Part shown: positions 47,163 through 56,275 of the stretch, one piece after another
Numbering within the stretch: the stretch's first letter is position 1
Layout: every line of letters begins with the position of its first letter
NCBI RefSeq assembly: GCF_031200575.1
Contig: NZ_CP133597.1
Location: 992,001-1,056,000, forward strand
Reading direction: 5' to 3'
DNA length: 64,000 nt
DNA from: Ferroplasma sp.
GTDB taxonomy: Archaea > Thermoplasmatota > Thermoplasmata > Thermoplasmatales > Thermoplasmataceae
Translations under genes and position numbers: made by a program
The notes under the pieces: generated by a model
What the model was told of the DNA's origin: nothing
What the model saw: the letters and a program-made list of their open reading frames with translations, nothing else
The model's database searches: none

Positions 47163-48173
47163 ATGAAAGCAATGGTTTTGAATGACACCGGAAAGGTGGA
47201 GGATAATATCCTGAAATATAAAGATGTTGAAATTAGGGAACCCGGGGGCTATGAGATACTGCTAGATAATATATCATGCGGCGTTTGCCACTCCAACCTT
47301 CATATGATAGAGGGGGACTGGATATCCCACGGACTACCAGGGAAAAAACCAATAATCCCGGGGCATGAAATTATTGGAAGGGTCCACTCTCTGGGTGAAC
47401 TTGTGGAAGGCATAAAGAAGGGTGATGTTGTAGGTGTCCAGCCGCTTTTCCAGGCATGTGGTAAATGTGATTACTGCACAACAGGAAGGGAGTATCTGTG
47501 TCCATATGGAAAGTGGACCGGTGAAACTGTAGATGGTGGATACTCACAGCAGATGATTGCAGATTCCAGATACGTTAATAAGGTCCCCTCAAATATAGAC
47601 TATATTAAAGATTCTCCATTGTTCTGTCCTGGAATAACAGCATATTGTGCTACTGAAAAGGCAGAGCTCGCACCGGATAAAACAGTCTACGTTGTGGGCA
47701 TTGGTGGGGTTGGGCATCTGGTACTACAGTTTGCAAAGCTTTACGGGAGCAGAGTTGTTGCAGTATCCACATCGAAGGCCCATGAGGAACTTGCATATAA
47801 AATGGGAGCCGATGATGTCCTGTTAATGGACAGAGATTTTTCAAACGCAGATAAATACAGAAAAACTGCGGACTCCCTTATACTCTTCGCTCCATATGAT
47901 AAAGCAATAATGAATTCTATGAAGATGATAAAGGATAGTGGTGTAATGGTTCAGGGCGTATTTGGAAAAATTGACTATGATTTTACCACTGAAATCAGGT
48001 TAAAAGGCACAAAGATCGGAGGCAGGCATGACATGGACCAGGTACTCAAGATAGCATCTCAGAACAGGATAAAGATAGAGTCAAAAGAATACCGCCTTGA
48101 GGATGCAAATCTCGCATTGCAGGATCTGAAGCAGGGAAAGATAAATGGACGGGCAGTGTTAAAATTGAACTGA
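47163..48173 (+). CDS. Zinc-dependent alcohol/sugar dehydrogenase, copy 1
   Basis: I start the gene at the ATG at 47163 (MKAMVLNDTG), because box and TATA lie in the preceding 46 nt; the frame is open back to 47109. The 336-residue medium-chain dehydrogenase has catalytic-zinc residues in SCGVCHSN and PGHEIIGRV. Structural-zinc cysteines are in CGKCDYCTTGREYLC, and the NAD(P) motif is VGIGGVGHLVLQFAK. In the regulon it may oxidise an aldose to its lactone or handle an aldehyde product. Confidence 0.87.
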   Translation: MKAMVLNDTGKVEDNILKYKDVEIREPGGYEILLDNISCGVCHSNLHMIEGDWISHGLPGKKPIIPGHEIIGRVHSLGELVEGIKKGDVVGVQPLFQACGKCDYCTTGREYLCPYGKWTGETVDGGYSQQMIADSRYVNKVPSNIDYIKDSPLFCPGITAYCATEKAELAPDKTVYVVGIGGVGHLVLQFAKLYGSRVVAVSTSKAHEELAYKMGADDVLLMDRDFSNADKYRKTADSLILFAPYDKAIMNSMKMIKDSGVMVQGVFGKIDYDFTTEIRLKGTKIGGRHDMDQVLKIASQNRIKIESKEYRLEDANLALQDLKQGKINGRAVLKLN

Positions 48174-48302
48174 AATCCTGCAATCAGATCATATATTGTA
48201 TAATTGTATATCATTTATTTTTTGTTTAACCTATAATGTTTTTAGTATATAATGACCTGAAAGACATGTTTTATAAAACTATTTGGGAATTATTATATAA
48301 GC

Positions 48303-48328
48303 AACATGTTGATTATAATATTTAAATA
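48303..48328 (+). promoter_or_regulatory. AACATGTT box and TATA box of the MFS transporter gene
   Basis: A perfect AACATGTT inside CAACATGTTG (48302-48311) precedes ATATTTAAATA (48318-48328). The box is 50.5 nt from the ATG at 48357 because a short leader with GGTG lies before the start. A second partial site, ACATGTT, lies at 48264-48270. Confidence 0.6.
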
Positions 48329-48356
48329 CTGATTGTAGTTATAAATTTGATGGTGT

Positions 48357-49775
48357 ATGACCGAACATATAAATAATAATGGTACATATAAGTACAAGCT
48401 CGATGAAATTTTGCGCAGACTTGATGATGCTAAACTTAGAAATATGTACTGGGCATTTGTGGCGCTTGCTACCATAGGAGGTTTTCTTTTTGGATATGAC
48501 CAGTCAAATATTGGCCTTGTTATCCCGTTTTTCCCATATACATCACACATACCGGTACTTCTTGGACTTGAGGCCTCATCAGAGTTCCTTGGAGGTGCTG
48601 TAGGGGCCCTTATTGTGACTTTTGTTGCGGATAAAAGTGGAAGAAAAGCTTTCCTTCTTGCTGATATGGGAATTTATATTGTAGGGGCCCTGGTTTCAGG
48701 ATCTGCTACCTCTTATCTGGTTCTTTTGATTGGCAGGCTAATTATCGGTGTTGGAATAGGTGCCGACTCAGCCATTGCTACAGCATTCATCTCGGAATTT
48801 GCTCCTGCAAAGGACCGTGGAAGGCTTACAGGTTTTCAGCAGATGATGATCAATATGGCCATTCTGGGGGCCTACCTTATTGGTATCCTTGTTTACGGAG
48901 TAGACCCGGCCGGTGTTGCCACAGTTGGATGGAGGATACTATTTTATGTGGCTGCAGTTCCTGCAGTTATTGGTCTGGTGTTTAGGTACAAAATACCTGA
49001 ATCTCCCAGGTGGCTAATCATTCATAAAAATATAGATAAAGCCAAAAAGGTTCTTGAAACCTTCGGAATATCGGCCACCGTGGAAGAGTTAACAGAGGCT
49101 TCAAATGAATGGAATGAAAAAATCAAGTCATATAAAATACCGAGGTCTATATGGAAAGGTGTTGGAGTTATAGTTGGTTTTGCGTTCTTTGATATGTTCT
49201 GCGGAATAGACATACCATTTATATTCGGTCCGGAGATACTCAGTACAATACATCTTTTCCCAACAGTTGTAAATCCGGTTACCTCAGAAATATACGATAT
49301 GGCAGCTCTGGTTCCCATAGGGATTGCCCTTACTGTTGGCGGTTTCTACGGATGGTCGCATATTGATACATGGGGCAGAAAGAAAATTTCAGAAATAGCA
49401 TGGACCGGGATGATCATATCAGGGTTTATAGCCGCCATACTGTGGGCATTCAAGCTATATCTCATAGTCCTTATATTCCTTTACATATATACTTTTGTAT
49501 ATTCTGTATCCATAGGCATGACTGCCTGGGTACTCCAGGGAGAAAGTTCTACAAGTGAATCCAGGGGATTTATAGCAGGAATCATAGCCATAGCAATCTG
49601 GGTTATGGATTTTGCAAACGTTACCATATATCCTATCATGTCCAGCAGAATTGGATTCACAGGCGCATGGATTGTCTACTCACTTCTATCAGTGGGTGCA
49701 TTAATATGGACAATATTCATGCTGAAAGAAACCAAGGATGTACCAGTTGAGGAAATGGATAAACTCTATGCCTGA
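48357..49775 (+). CDS. MFS sugar transporter (sugar porter family)
   Basis: The 472-residue protein has 12 predicted transmembrane helices. Sugar-porter motifs are present: GGFLFGYDQSNIGLV in helix 1, ADKSGRKAF after helix 2, PESPRWLI before the central loop, WGRKKI after helix 8, and KETKDVPVEEMD at the C-terminus. It probably imports a sugar or sugar acid by proton symport, fitting the acidic habitat. The regulon box supports co-induction with the dehydratases and aldolase. Confidence 0.88.
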   Translation: MTEHINNNGTYKYKLDEILRRLDDAKLRNMYWAFVALATIGGFLFGYDQSNIGLVIPFFPYTSHIPVLLGLEASSEFLGGAVGALIVTFVADKSGRKAFLLADMGIYIVGALVSGSATSYLVLLIGRLIIGVGIGADSAIATAFISEFAPAKDRGRLTGFQQMMINMAILGAYLIGILVYGVDPAGVATVGWRILFYVAAVPAVIGLVFRYKIPESPRWLIIHKNIDKAKKVLETFGISATVEELTEASNEWNEKIKSYKIPRSIWKGVGVIVGFAFFDMFCGIDIPFIFGPEILSTIHLFPTVVNPVTSEIYDMAALVPIGIALTVGGFYGWSHIDTWGRKKISEIAWTGMIISGFIAAILWAFKLYLIVLIFLYIYTFVYSVSIGMTAWVLQGESSTSESRGFIAGIIAIAIWVMDFANVTIYPIMSSRIGFTGAWIVYSLLSVGALIWTIFMLKETKDVPVEEMDKLYA

Positions 49776-49953
49776 TTTTTTCGGTTAAATTTTTTATATT
49801 TTTCTCATACTTACTTTTTAAAATATTATAAAATTAATTTGCAAATATTATAAAATCAGGCTAAAAATAGAGTATATATGAAACAGGGTCTGTGGGAGAA
49901 ATTATGGAATTAACATATGGCTTATGGGAAAATAATCAAAACAACCTCTTCAT

Positions 49954-51042
49954 TTAAATATATTCAGCATTGTACTCTTCTAATGCCTTTCTGCTGAACT
50001 TTACGCCTGTTCCCGGTTTCATAGAGGGATATATCATCCCACTTTCTATTTTCGGTTTTTCGGAAAACAGTTTTTCCATCCATGGAATATACTCCACATA
50101 GATGCCTTCAGGGATAGATGATACCAGTGGTGCATGAAGCTGCATAATAAAATGGGGTGCTATATTAACATTATTCGCCATACACAGGGAGGAGATTTGG
50201 ATCCATTCAGTTATTCCTCCGGTTCTGCAGACGTCTGGCTGTGCTATGGATATGCCAGCGCCAATATACCTCATAAATTCATATTTTGTGAAAATTGTTT
50301 CACCTGCAGCCACCGGAATTCCTGAGTTTATGGACAGTTTTTGATATGCTCCAATGTCATCCGCCGGAAAAGGCTCTTCGATCCAGGCAATCCCGATATT
50401 CTCCATCATCCGTGATCTCCTGAGCCCCTCTGGATACTGCCATGCCTGGTTTGCATCTGCCATTACAGAAATTTTTCCATCAACGGCATCCACTACCGCT
50501 TTAAGTCTCTGCATATCCTCTTCAATGGACTTTCCTACCTTAATTTTGAATCCATAAAATCCAGATTTCATTACATGTTTGGCTGATTCAACCAGTTCCT
50601 CCTGAGTATAATGCAGCCACCCGGAGTTGGTCTCGTAAAGCTTTACCGGCCTGCCATTACCACCAAGCATCCAGAATAATGGCTTCCCTGCCTCAAGGCA
50701 TTTGATGTCCCATAGAGCAATATCAACGGCAGCAATAGCATGCTCTGTTATTCCACCTCTTCCAACAGGCTGTGACATCCACCATATTTTATTCCAGATA
50801 CCATTGATATCGCCACTATCCTCACCTATTATAACTTTCTTAACATAACAATCAAGAAATGCCTTGATGGATGCTCCACCGTTACCTATGGTATAGGTAA
50901 AGCCTGTCCCCTCAATTCCATCCACAGTGATTATCCTGCATATTATTATTTCAACAGATTCTGTTGAATGAATGGAATCGCTAATATGCTTATCGGTGGG
51001 TACCTTCAAAAGCTGAGAATCCATATCCACAATTTTTGACAT
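49954..51042 (-). CDS. Enolase-superfamily sugar-acid dehydratase (mandelate racemase type), copy 2
   Basis: The 362-residue protein has catalytic Lys residues in FKIKVGKS (about 159-166). Metal ligands are in MADANQAW, WIEEPF and AAGETIF, with a Asp/His pair in QPDVCRTGG and IAPHF. It keeps all active-site positions of copy 1 but is clearly diverged, so the two probably act on different sugar acids. It is divergent from the GH88-like gene. Its promoter has only a weak version of the regulon box. Confidence 0.84.
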   Translation of the reverse strand: MSKIVDMDSQLLKVPTDKHISDSIHSTESVEIIICRIITVDGIEGTGFTYTIGNGGASIKAFLDCYVKKVIIGEDSGDINGIWNKIWWMSQPVGRGGITEHAIAAVDIALWDIKCLEAGKPLFWMLGGNGRPVKLYETNSGWLHYTQEELVESAKHVMKSGFYGFKIKVGKSIEEDMQRLKAVVDAVDGKISVMADANQAWQYPEGLRRSRMMENIGIAWIEEPFPADDIGAYQKLSINSGIPVAAGETIFTKYEFMRYIGAGISIAQPDVCRTGGITEWIQISSLCMANNVNIAPHFIMQLHAPLVSSIPEGIYVEYIPWMEKLFSEKPKIESGMIYPSMKPGTGVKFSRKALEEYNAEYI

Positions 51043-51070
51043 TTTATATCCATAAATAATTCAGGTTCAG

Positions 51071-51097
51071 GTATAAAATTCTTGAGGTTGATAGGTT
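51071..51097 (-). promoter_or_regulatory. Weak AACRTGTY-like box and TATA box of dehydratase gene 2
   Basis: On the minus strand AACCTATC (51090-51097) matches six of eight consensus positions. It lies about 17.5 bp before the TATA-like AATTTTATAC (51071-51080). The stronger CACATGTT of the divergent gene lies 12 bp further and might serve both. Confidence 0.3.
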
Positions 51098-51105
51098 GTA
51101 TATGT

Positions 51106-51134
51106 CACATGTTGATAACAATATCTTTATATGG
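51106..51134 (+). promoter_or_regulatory. CACATGTT box and TATA box of the GH88-like gene
   Basis: CACATGTT (51106-51113) differs from AACATGTT at one position and is followed by ATCTTTATATGG (51123-51134). The box centre is 42.5 nt before the ATG at 51152. Confidence 0.55.
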
Positions 51135-51151
51135 TTATGAGCTGATAAATT

Positions 51152-52279
51152 ATGGACTACAAGGACCCGAGGCATATTTACAGTACCATGGAAACAATAG
51201 CGGAAAAGGTTAATAAAATTTCTGAAGAATGCATAAATAGGTTTCCCTATTACAGGGATGAGTTCTCTGGTAGACTTGTCTGCACTGATACATGCAACTG
51301 GAGTGGTGGCCATTGGATTTCACTGCAGTTAAATTCATATATAATTTCCCCAGAAACCGGCATAATAAACAACATTAAGTCCTTGAAGGACAGAATAAGT
51401 TGCAGGTCGAAGGACAGGGATATATTCCTGGGTTTTATTTTCTATTACTCATTTGCACGAATGTATGACATGTTCGGCTCAGAATACGATCTTAATACCG
51501 CACTGTCGGCAGCCGATACCCTCATTTCCATGTTCAACCCAGTGGCTAAGCTGATTCCACTGGGAAGTGAATGCCAGGTTCTGGGAACTGATATACAGGG
51601 TGATAACATTGCTGCGGTTGACGGTTCCATCATAGCAAATATACTTCTGTACTGGGCATACGATCATACAGGAAGGCAGGATTATCTGGAGACGGCCATA
51701 AGCAATCTGGACAGCACTATAAAAATATTCATGAGAGGTAATTTTTCTGTAATACATATGGTTAAATTCGATCCTGATTCTGGAAATATTCTGACAAAAT
51801 GGAATAATCTTGGTTACAGTAATAACACAACCTGGTCCCGTGGACAGGCATGGTTTCTTCTGGCTCTTGCCTATGGATATAAATATACTGAAAACAAAAA
51901 ATACATCGAAATTTACAGGAAGGCGCTGAAATTTTATATCGGTCGTTGCAGGCTAACTAGTCTTCTACCCTTATATGACCTTCAGGCACCAGAAGAACCT
52001 GGAACCCCTGTTGATGCTTCTTCACTGGCTATTCTTGCCAAATCATATATAACTATGCTGGAACTTGGACTGGATGATGATGGTACACTGAATTCCATAC
52101 TAGATACCATACTTTCAATTATTGATGTCACTCCCAGCAGCTTTATAACCCACCATGTATGTTTTGATTATCCCCACAGGTTTGCAATAGACTCTGACAT
52201 GGTTTTTGCAGATTACTATATCCTCGATTTCCTGATAAATCTGAATGAATATATCCAGAGAAGAAATAAAATTATTTAA
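51152..52279 (+). CDS. GH88/GH105-like unsaturated glucuronyl hydrolase family protein
   Basis: The 375-residue protein has the (alpha/alpha)6 barrel pattern of GH88: NWSGGHWISLQL (about 49-60), AVDGSIIANILLYWAYDHTG with the family Asp (near 154), TWSRGQAWFLLALAYGYKYT (about 227-246), and GTPVDASSLAILAKSY. GH88 and GH105 enzymes hydrolyse unsaturated uronic acid from glycan fragments, giving material for the KDG route. No signal peptide is present, so it acts inside the cell on imported short saccharides. Precise substrate is unknown. Confidence 0.75.
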   Translation: MDYKDPRHIYSTMETIAEKVNKISEECINRFPYYRDEFSGRLVCTDTCNWSGGHWISLQLNSYIISPETGIINNIKSLKDRISCRSKDRDIFLGFIFYYSFARMYDMFGSEYDLNTALSAADTLISMFNPVAKLIPLGSECQVLGTDIQGDNIAAVDGSIIANILLYWAYDHTGRQDYLETAISNLDSTIKIFMRGNFSVIHMVKFDPDSGNILTKWNNLGYSNNTTWSRGQAWFLLALAYGYKYTENKKYIEIYRKALKFYIGRCRLTSLLPLYDLQAPEEPGTPVDASSLAILAKSYITMLELGLDDDGTLNSILDTILSIIDVTPSSFITHHVCFDYPHRFAIDSDMVFADYYILDFLINLNEYIQRRNKII

Positions 52280-52328
52280 CATATAAAGGAAATAAGGATA
52301 TGCCTACAATTATAAAAGCATTGCTGAG

Positions 52329-52349
52329 TGCTGTATTTCAGGAACAGCA
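52329..52349. terminator. Hairpin between convergent genes
   Basis: TGCTGT (52329-52334) and ACAGCA (52344-52349) form a 6-bp stem with a 9-nt loop directly at the end of two convergent genes. It may help termination; archaeal terminators do not usually need hairpins. Confidence 0.3.
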
Positions 52350-53126
52350 TTATACAATAATGCCATTCCGGTATTTTTCCATCAGTGTTGATTCCAGCAT
52401 GGGGACAATAATGTCACAGTTTCTTTCTGCTATTTTCATAGAACTTATGGACTCTTCAAGGCTAACACCAACGCCTATGGGTATATGTTCCTGCAGATTC
52501 CTGTATGTAAAGAATGAATCCGTGAGTCCAACCCTGCCAATTTCTGTGTTAACTATTATTAGCAATGAGCTGAAATGGTGTCCGCCAGTACGGATAACTT
52601 CTATGCCATTCTCTATAACATCATGGTCCTCCAGTAGATATACCCGGTCCCACCAGTCAGTTACAAGATGGCTCATTATTTTATCAGGAAAGTTAATTTC
52701 CCGTTCAGGCATCTGTTCCACTGGATTCTTGTTCATTAACTGCACCCATCCTGTTTTGGAAAAGAAAATTTTGGCATTAGTATATAAATCGAGATTTCCA
52801 GTTGCATAGGATACTAAGGGTGACAGGATCACACTGCTCACTGACTGAGGTGCAAATCCCAACTGTGAAAGATAAGTTGGGTCATTGAACTCAGATGCTT
52901 TTTCAGCCTTAATTCCGGGGTCCGTATTATACCAGTGCTGCATCAGGGGTTTCATATCAACCGGCATACCGGTGTTGAGTATAATTTTTTTATTGCCTGA
53001 CCTGATTAAAGCCATATGAAATACCAGCCTTTCGTATCTGTCAAAATCCTTCATAAAATAGGCAAGGGGTGAAGGCACTGTATGCTCACCTGACCTTACC
53101 AGCCTTATACTCCATTTTTCAACCAT
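52350..53126 (-). CDS. Metallo-beta-lactamase-fold protein (lactonase-like) with degenerate metal site
   Basis: The 258-residue protein follows the quorum-lactonase-like MBL layout, but the HxHxDH metal motif is replaced by SPLVSYATGN (about 102-111). The usual DTG is NTG, the second His motif is TGGHHFSS and the later Asp is TDSFF. The final His region reads PMLES. The fold and order of elements are kept while almost all metal ligands are gone. Position after a sugar dehydrogenase suggests descent from a sugar-lactone hydrolase. It may now be a metal-independent lactonase, a binding protein or inactive. GGTGAT precedes the ATG, so it is translated in the operon. Confidence 0.7.
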   Translation of the reverse strand: MVEKWSIRLVRSGEHTVPSPLAYFMKDFDRYERLVFHMALIRSGNKKIILNTGMPVDMKPLMQHWYNTDPGIKAEKASEFNDPTYLSQLGFAPQSVSSVILSPLVSYATGNLDLYTNAKIFFSKTGWVQLMNKNPVEQMPEREINFPDKIMSHLVTDWWDRVYLLEDHDVIENGIEVIRTGGHHFSSLLIIVNTEIGRVGLTDSFFTYRNLQEHIPIGVGVSLEESISSMKIAERNCDIIVPMLESTLMEKYRNGIIV

Positions 53127-53140
53127 TTATATCACCATTA

Positions 53141-54175
53141 TCAATCTGGCACTATTACCTGCCTTCCCAGGACGGTACCAGAGCTTATGGCTTCAAGACC
53201 GACGTTTGCATCTTCAAGTTTTCTTTCCACAACATAACTTTTTATCCGTTTCATTGAATACATCTTAATCACATCTATCATATCCTGATAGGTCCCGTAA
53301 TTGCTACCGCTTATGGAATGCTGGTATACCATTGTTGTGAAAACATCTATATTGCTGGTTTTTCCGTATGCACCAACGAGGACAAGTTTTCCATTTACAC
53401 TTAGTACACTGTTCAGCATCTGGACAGTATCACTGCTGGAAACAAGATCGATCGCCCCCTGTGCTCCCTCTCCATCTGTAACCATGCCTACGGTTTCCTT
53501 CAGCTGGGATGGCTTTACAACTATGTCAGCACCCAATTTTTTGGCAAATTCAAGATGCTCATCTTTCCTAGATACAGCTATGACATTTACTGTTGGCATA
53601 ACTGTTTTCATTATTTGAACCGTATAAGTGGCCAGGCCCCCAATACCATTGATTATAATAGTTGATACTGGAGATACAGAGGAAACTATCTTTTTTACTG
53701 CACCAAGTGATGTGGTTCCTGCATCCACCAGTGGAGCAACATGGATAGGATCAAGAGACCCTATTCCATATAGCCATCTGTAATCAGGAACAAGCATATA
53801 CTCAGCATAGCCACCGTTGTATCCAGTCTGTCCGGGAGTTGTTTGGTAAGGGCACAAATTTGGGAACCCTCCGCGGCACCATCTACATTTGCCACATCCC
53901 CATGCTGGATATACAGCAACCCTATCACCGATATTATAATCCTGAACCGAATCCCCGATACTAACTATCTCCCCCACATTCTCGTGTCCAAGTATCATGG
54001 GGAGCTGAAATCCTGGTTTTAACTCTATACCCCTTGAAATGCCCAGATCAGTGCCACACATTCCTGCAGCGAGTATTTTTATTATAACCTCATTGCCCTG
54101 TGGGTTATCAAGATGAATTTTATCCCTGATTAATGGTTTATTGAAGTCTGATAGCACCATTGCATAGAATTCCAT
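53141..54175 (-). CDS. Zinc-dependent alcohol/sugar dehydrogenase, copy 2
   Basis: The 344-residue medium-chain dehydrogenase has catalytic-zinc residues in AAGMCGTDLGI and LGHENVGEIV, structural-zinc cysteines in CGKCRWCRGGFPNLC, and the nucleotide-binding NGIGGLATYTVQIMK. It probably oxidises an aldose to its lactone, the first step before lactone opening and dehydration. It is the first gene of a two-gene operon with the MBL-fold protein (14-bp gap) and carries the regulon box in a variant form. Confidence 0.87.
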   Translation of the reverse strand: MEFYAMVLSDFNKPLIRDKIHLDNPQGNEVIIKILAAGMCGTDLGISRGIELKPGFQLPMILGHENVGEIVSIGDSVQDYNIGDRVAVYPAWGCGKCRWCRGGFPNLCPYQTTPGQTGYNGGYAEYMLVPDYRWLYGIGSLDPIHVAPLVDAGTTSLGAVKKIVSSVSPVSTIIINGIGGLATYTVQIMKTVMPTVNVIAVSRKDEHLEFAKKLGADIVVKPSQLKETVGMVTDGEGAQGAIDLVSSSDTVQMLNSVLSVNGKLVLVGAYGKTSNIDVFTTMVYQHSISGSNYGTYQDMIDVIKMYSMKRIKSYVVERKLEDANVGLEAISSGTVLGRQVIVPD

Positions 54176-54192
54176 GAATATAACATGTATAC

Positions 54193-54223
54193 GGCTATAT
54201 TTTAATTTTTATATGGATATGTT
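54193..54223 (-). promoter_or_regulatory. AACATATC box and TATA box of alcohol dehydrogenase gene 2
   Basis: On the minus strand AACATATC (54216-54223) is followed by ATTAAAATATAGCC (54193-54206). The box centre is 44.5 nt before the ATG at 54175. A further ACATGT lies near the start of transcription at 54184-54189. Confidence 0.5.
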
Positions 54224-54240
54224 GCATATTAGATGATCAG

Positions 54241-55156
54241 GTCAGTTGCACAATTCATTTTACCATAAATTTTGATTTAATGTAAATCCCCTGTACGGTT
54301 AAATACGGAATTGATTTGTTTTTTATGACACCAAAACCAGTCACTTTTGGATCAAACAGGGATATAAGAAGATATGGATAATACAAGCTACAGGAAGGGT
54401 TATTCAGAAAGGTATGTAACTGCCATGAATGATTTTATGGATAATAGCCCATTAAATAGACGGAGGGAACTATTAGATGAAAACAATTACAACAGGAGGG
54501 GGGCCATTTAAGGTGCCGGGAATAGTAATAATGTACCTAGATAGTTTAAGGGAGTTAAGGGGAATGCCATTCAGGCAGCTGGAGTCAGAACTCCATAACT
54601 TATCAAGAATATTCAGATTCCCTGAAATATCATTTACATCAATATACAGGAGGATAAGAAAAATAATTCCGGAAATAGGGAGTGATAATAATGGTGCATT
54701 GGCAGCAATAGACTCCTCAGGATTCAAGGTAACATTAAGGGGAGACTACCCAGGCAATAAATGGCATAAGATAAGAAGGGGATGGATTAAGCTGCATGCT
54801 GCTATAGACATTAATAATTTTGAGATAATAGATTACTCCATTACAGATGAACATGCAAATGATGCTAAGGAGGGAATAAAATCATAAGGAGAGTTAAGAA
54901 TAAAATAAGAAGATTATACGGTGACAAGAGATATGATTCTAAATTAATTTACAATGAATTAGAGGGCAGGGCTGCAATACCCCCAGGGAGGAATGCATCA
55001 ACACTTTCTAGAGTCTCCTCCTAAAGGGCAAAGATTACAGGATTCATTAAAAAATTTAGTGAAAGAACATGGAAGGTTAACAATAATTATGGCTTAAGAT
55101 GGAAATTTCTACAATGAGTACAGTAAACTAAGGTGGGAACTAATTACGCAACTGAC
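54241..55156. mobile_element. Degenerate IS5-like insertion sequence
   Basis: Imperfect terminal inverted repeats begin GTCAGTTGC at 54241 and end GCAACTGAC at 55156; inside, AATT and TT positions also match. The roughly 916-bp element holds a broken transposase. No target duplication could be seen at its flanks, consistent with an old insertion. Confidence 0.55.
54374..55110 (+). pseudogene. IS5-like DDE transposase pseudogene
   Basis: The frame starts MDNTSYRKGYSERYVTAMND at 54374. It shifts near 54495 in a run of G (AGGAGGGGGGCC) into the frame that reads PFKVPGIVIMYLDSLRELRG. The first catalytic Asp is in AIDSSGFKVT. A stop appears at 54885, after which another frame continues as RRVKNKIRRLYGDKRYDSKL with the second acidic region. 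It stops again near 55021. The final Glu region is unrecognisable. Several lesions make it inactive. Confidence 0.75.
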
Positions 55157-55885
55157 TTTTATTTATCTAAAAATTAAAATATACAATGGGGTGCATTTTC
55201 ACATGTATAAATTAGCAAAGTGATTCCCTGAATTTCCTATTCTATGTTACTGTCTATACAGAAATTATCTAAGGACTATAATCATTGACATTCATTTTTG
55301 GGGATTGGCCATGCTGTAAGATATAATGGGGCTCTGGAAATAAGCCCTCAAATCAGTATAAAGTTCCTGCATGCCTTATATTGCAGCAGGAAGGGTTATG
55401 CAATATCTGAATATAATTCAGGAAATCCAATCTACTTTCCAGAGACAATTTATACATATATACCAACCGGTAGAATACCGAAGAGCATTTTCAAATGTTT
55501 CATATATATTACAGGAGTGTACGTGTTAATAGTACAGCTCTATCTTCATCTGAATTCATTAATTCTATGACGAAACGTAAATTATCGTTATAGAACGGAA
55601 GGACTGTTCCCTGGTGAGAATGCGAGGGAAATGCTGAAAATCAGGACGAATCAGATTAGGCACTTGTTTTTGGTCAATCAGCTAAAACTGGCGTTAACCA
55701 GTAATTACAGACGACTATACTCAGGATAATTTTATCGAAAGTCTTGTTATGCCTTACATGCAGATCTTCTCCCAACCTTAAGACATTAAGATACTAGGGA
55801 TATTATTTTTTGGGAAGTTTAAGCACAGAAATGTATTAGAAAATTAAACAATATGTACTTTCTTCGGAGCCTACTGTTCGTTTAC
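55157..55885. other. 729-bp gap with no recognisable gene
   Basis: This stretch between the IS5-like remnant and the MNT gene has stops in every frame apart from a 90-codon frame (55298-55570) with unnatural composition. A short piece near 55590-55700 reads like old coding sequence but matches nothing I know. I regard it as decayed sequence. No promoter, repeat or RNA signal is convincing. Confidence 0.5.
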
Positions 55886-56275
55886 TCAGGAATTACTATA
55901 ATACAATTTCCTAATATTTTCCATTATGGACTGTTTTCCGGATAGGATTATGCCATTTTGAATTATTTCCAGGATTATTTTTTTCTTTTCGATACTTAAA
56001 GCATATACTTCATCTAAAGTATACACTCTAGGTTCCACATCAACGGGGAAACTGGGCTCCATAAAGTCAATAACATTTTTTTTCCCCTCAGTTATTATTA
56101 TGACATCGGCATCCGAAAATGGTGAATAATTTCCCTTGGCCAGGGATCCAATTAGTATGGCCAACACTGCACCTTTGTTCGTGCAACGATTTCCATATTC
56201 CTCGAGTTTCTTGATTATTAATTTATAATCAAGTTCGTATATTTTTGGAGCAGAATTCAAATATTTCCTTTGCAT
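55886..56275 (-). CDS. MNT-type nucleotidyltransferase domain protein
   Basis: The 129-residue protein has the minimal nucleotidyltransferase signature GSLAKGNYSPFSDAD (about 43-57), with the GS and both Asp residues intact, and DVEPRVY later for the third acidic position. Such proteins pair with HEPN proteins in toxin-antitoxin or stress modules, where the MNT partner acts as antitoxin or adenylylates the toxin. It overlaps the HEPN gene by 47 bp, an unusually long overlap that points to coupled translation. Confidence 0.8.
   Translation of the reverse strand: MQRKYLNSAPKIYELDYKLIIKKLEEYGNRCTNKGAVLAILIGSLAKGNYSPFSDADVIIITEGKKNVIDFMEPSFPVDVEPRVYTLDEVYALSIEKKKIILEIIQNGIILSGKQSIMENIRKLYYSNS

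Noticed and set aside
55298-55570. 90-codon open frame as a gene
   Set aside because: There is no recognisable family, no promoter or ribosome site, and it lies inside decayed sequence.
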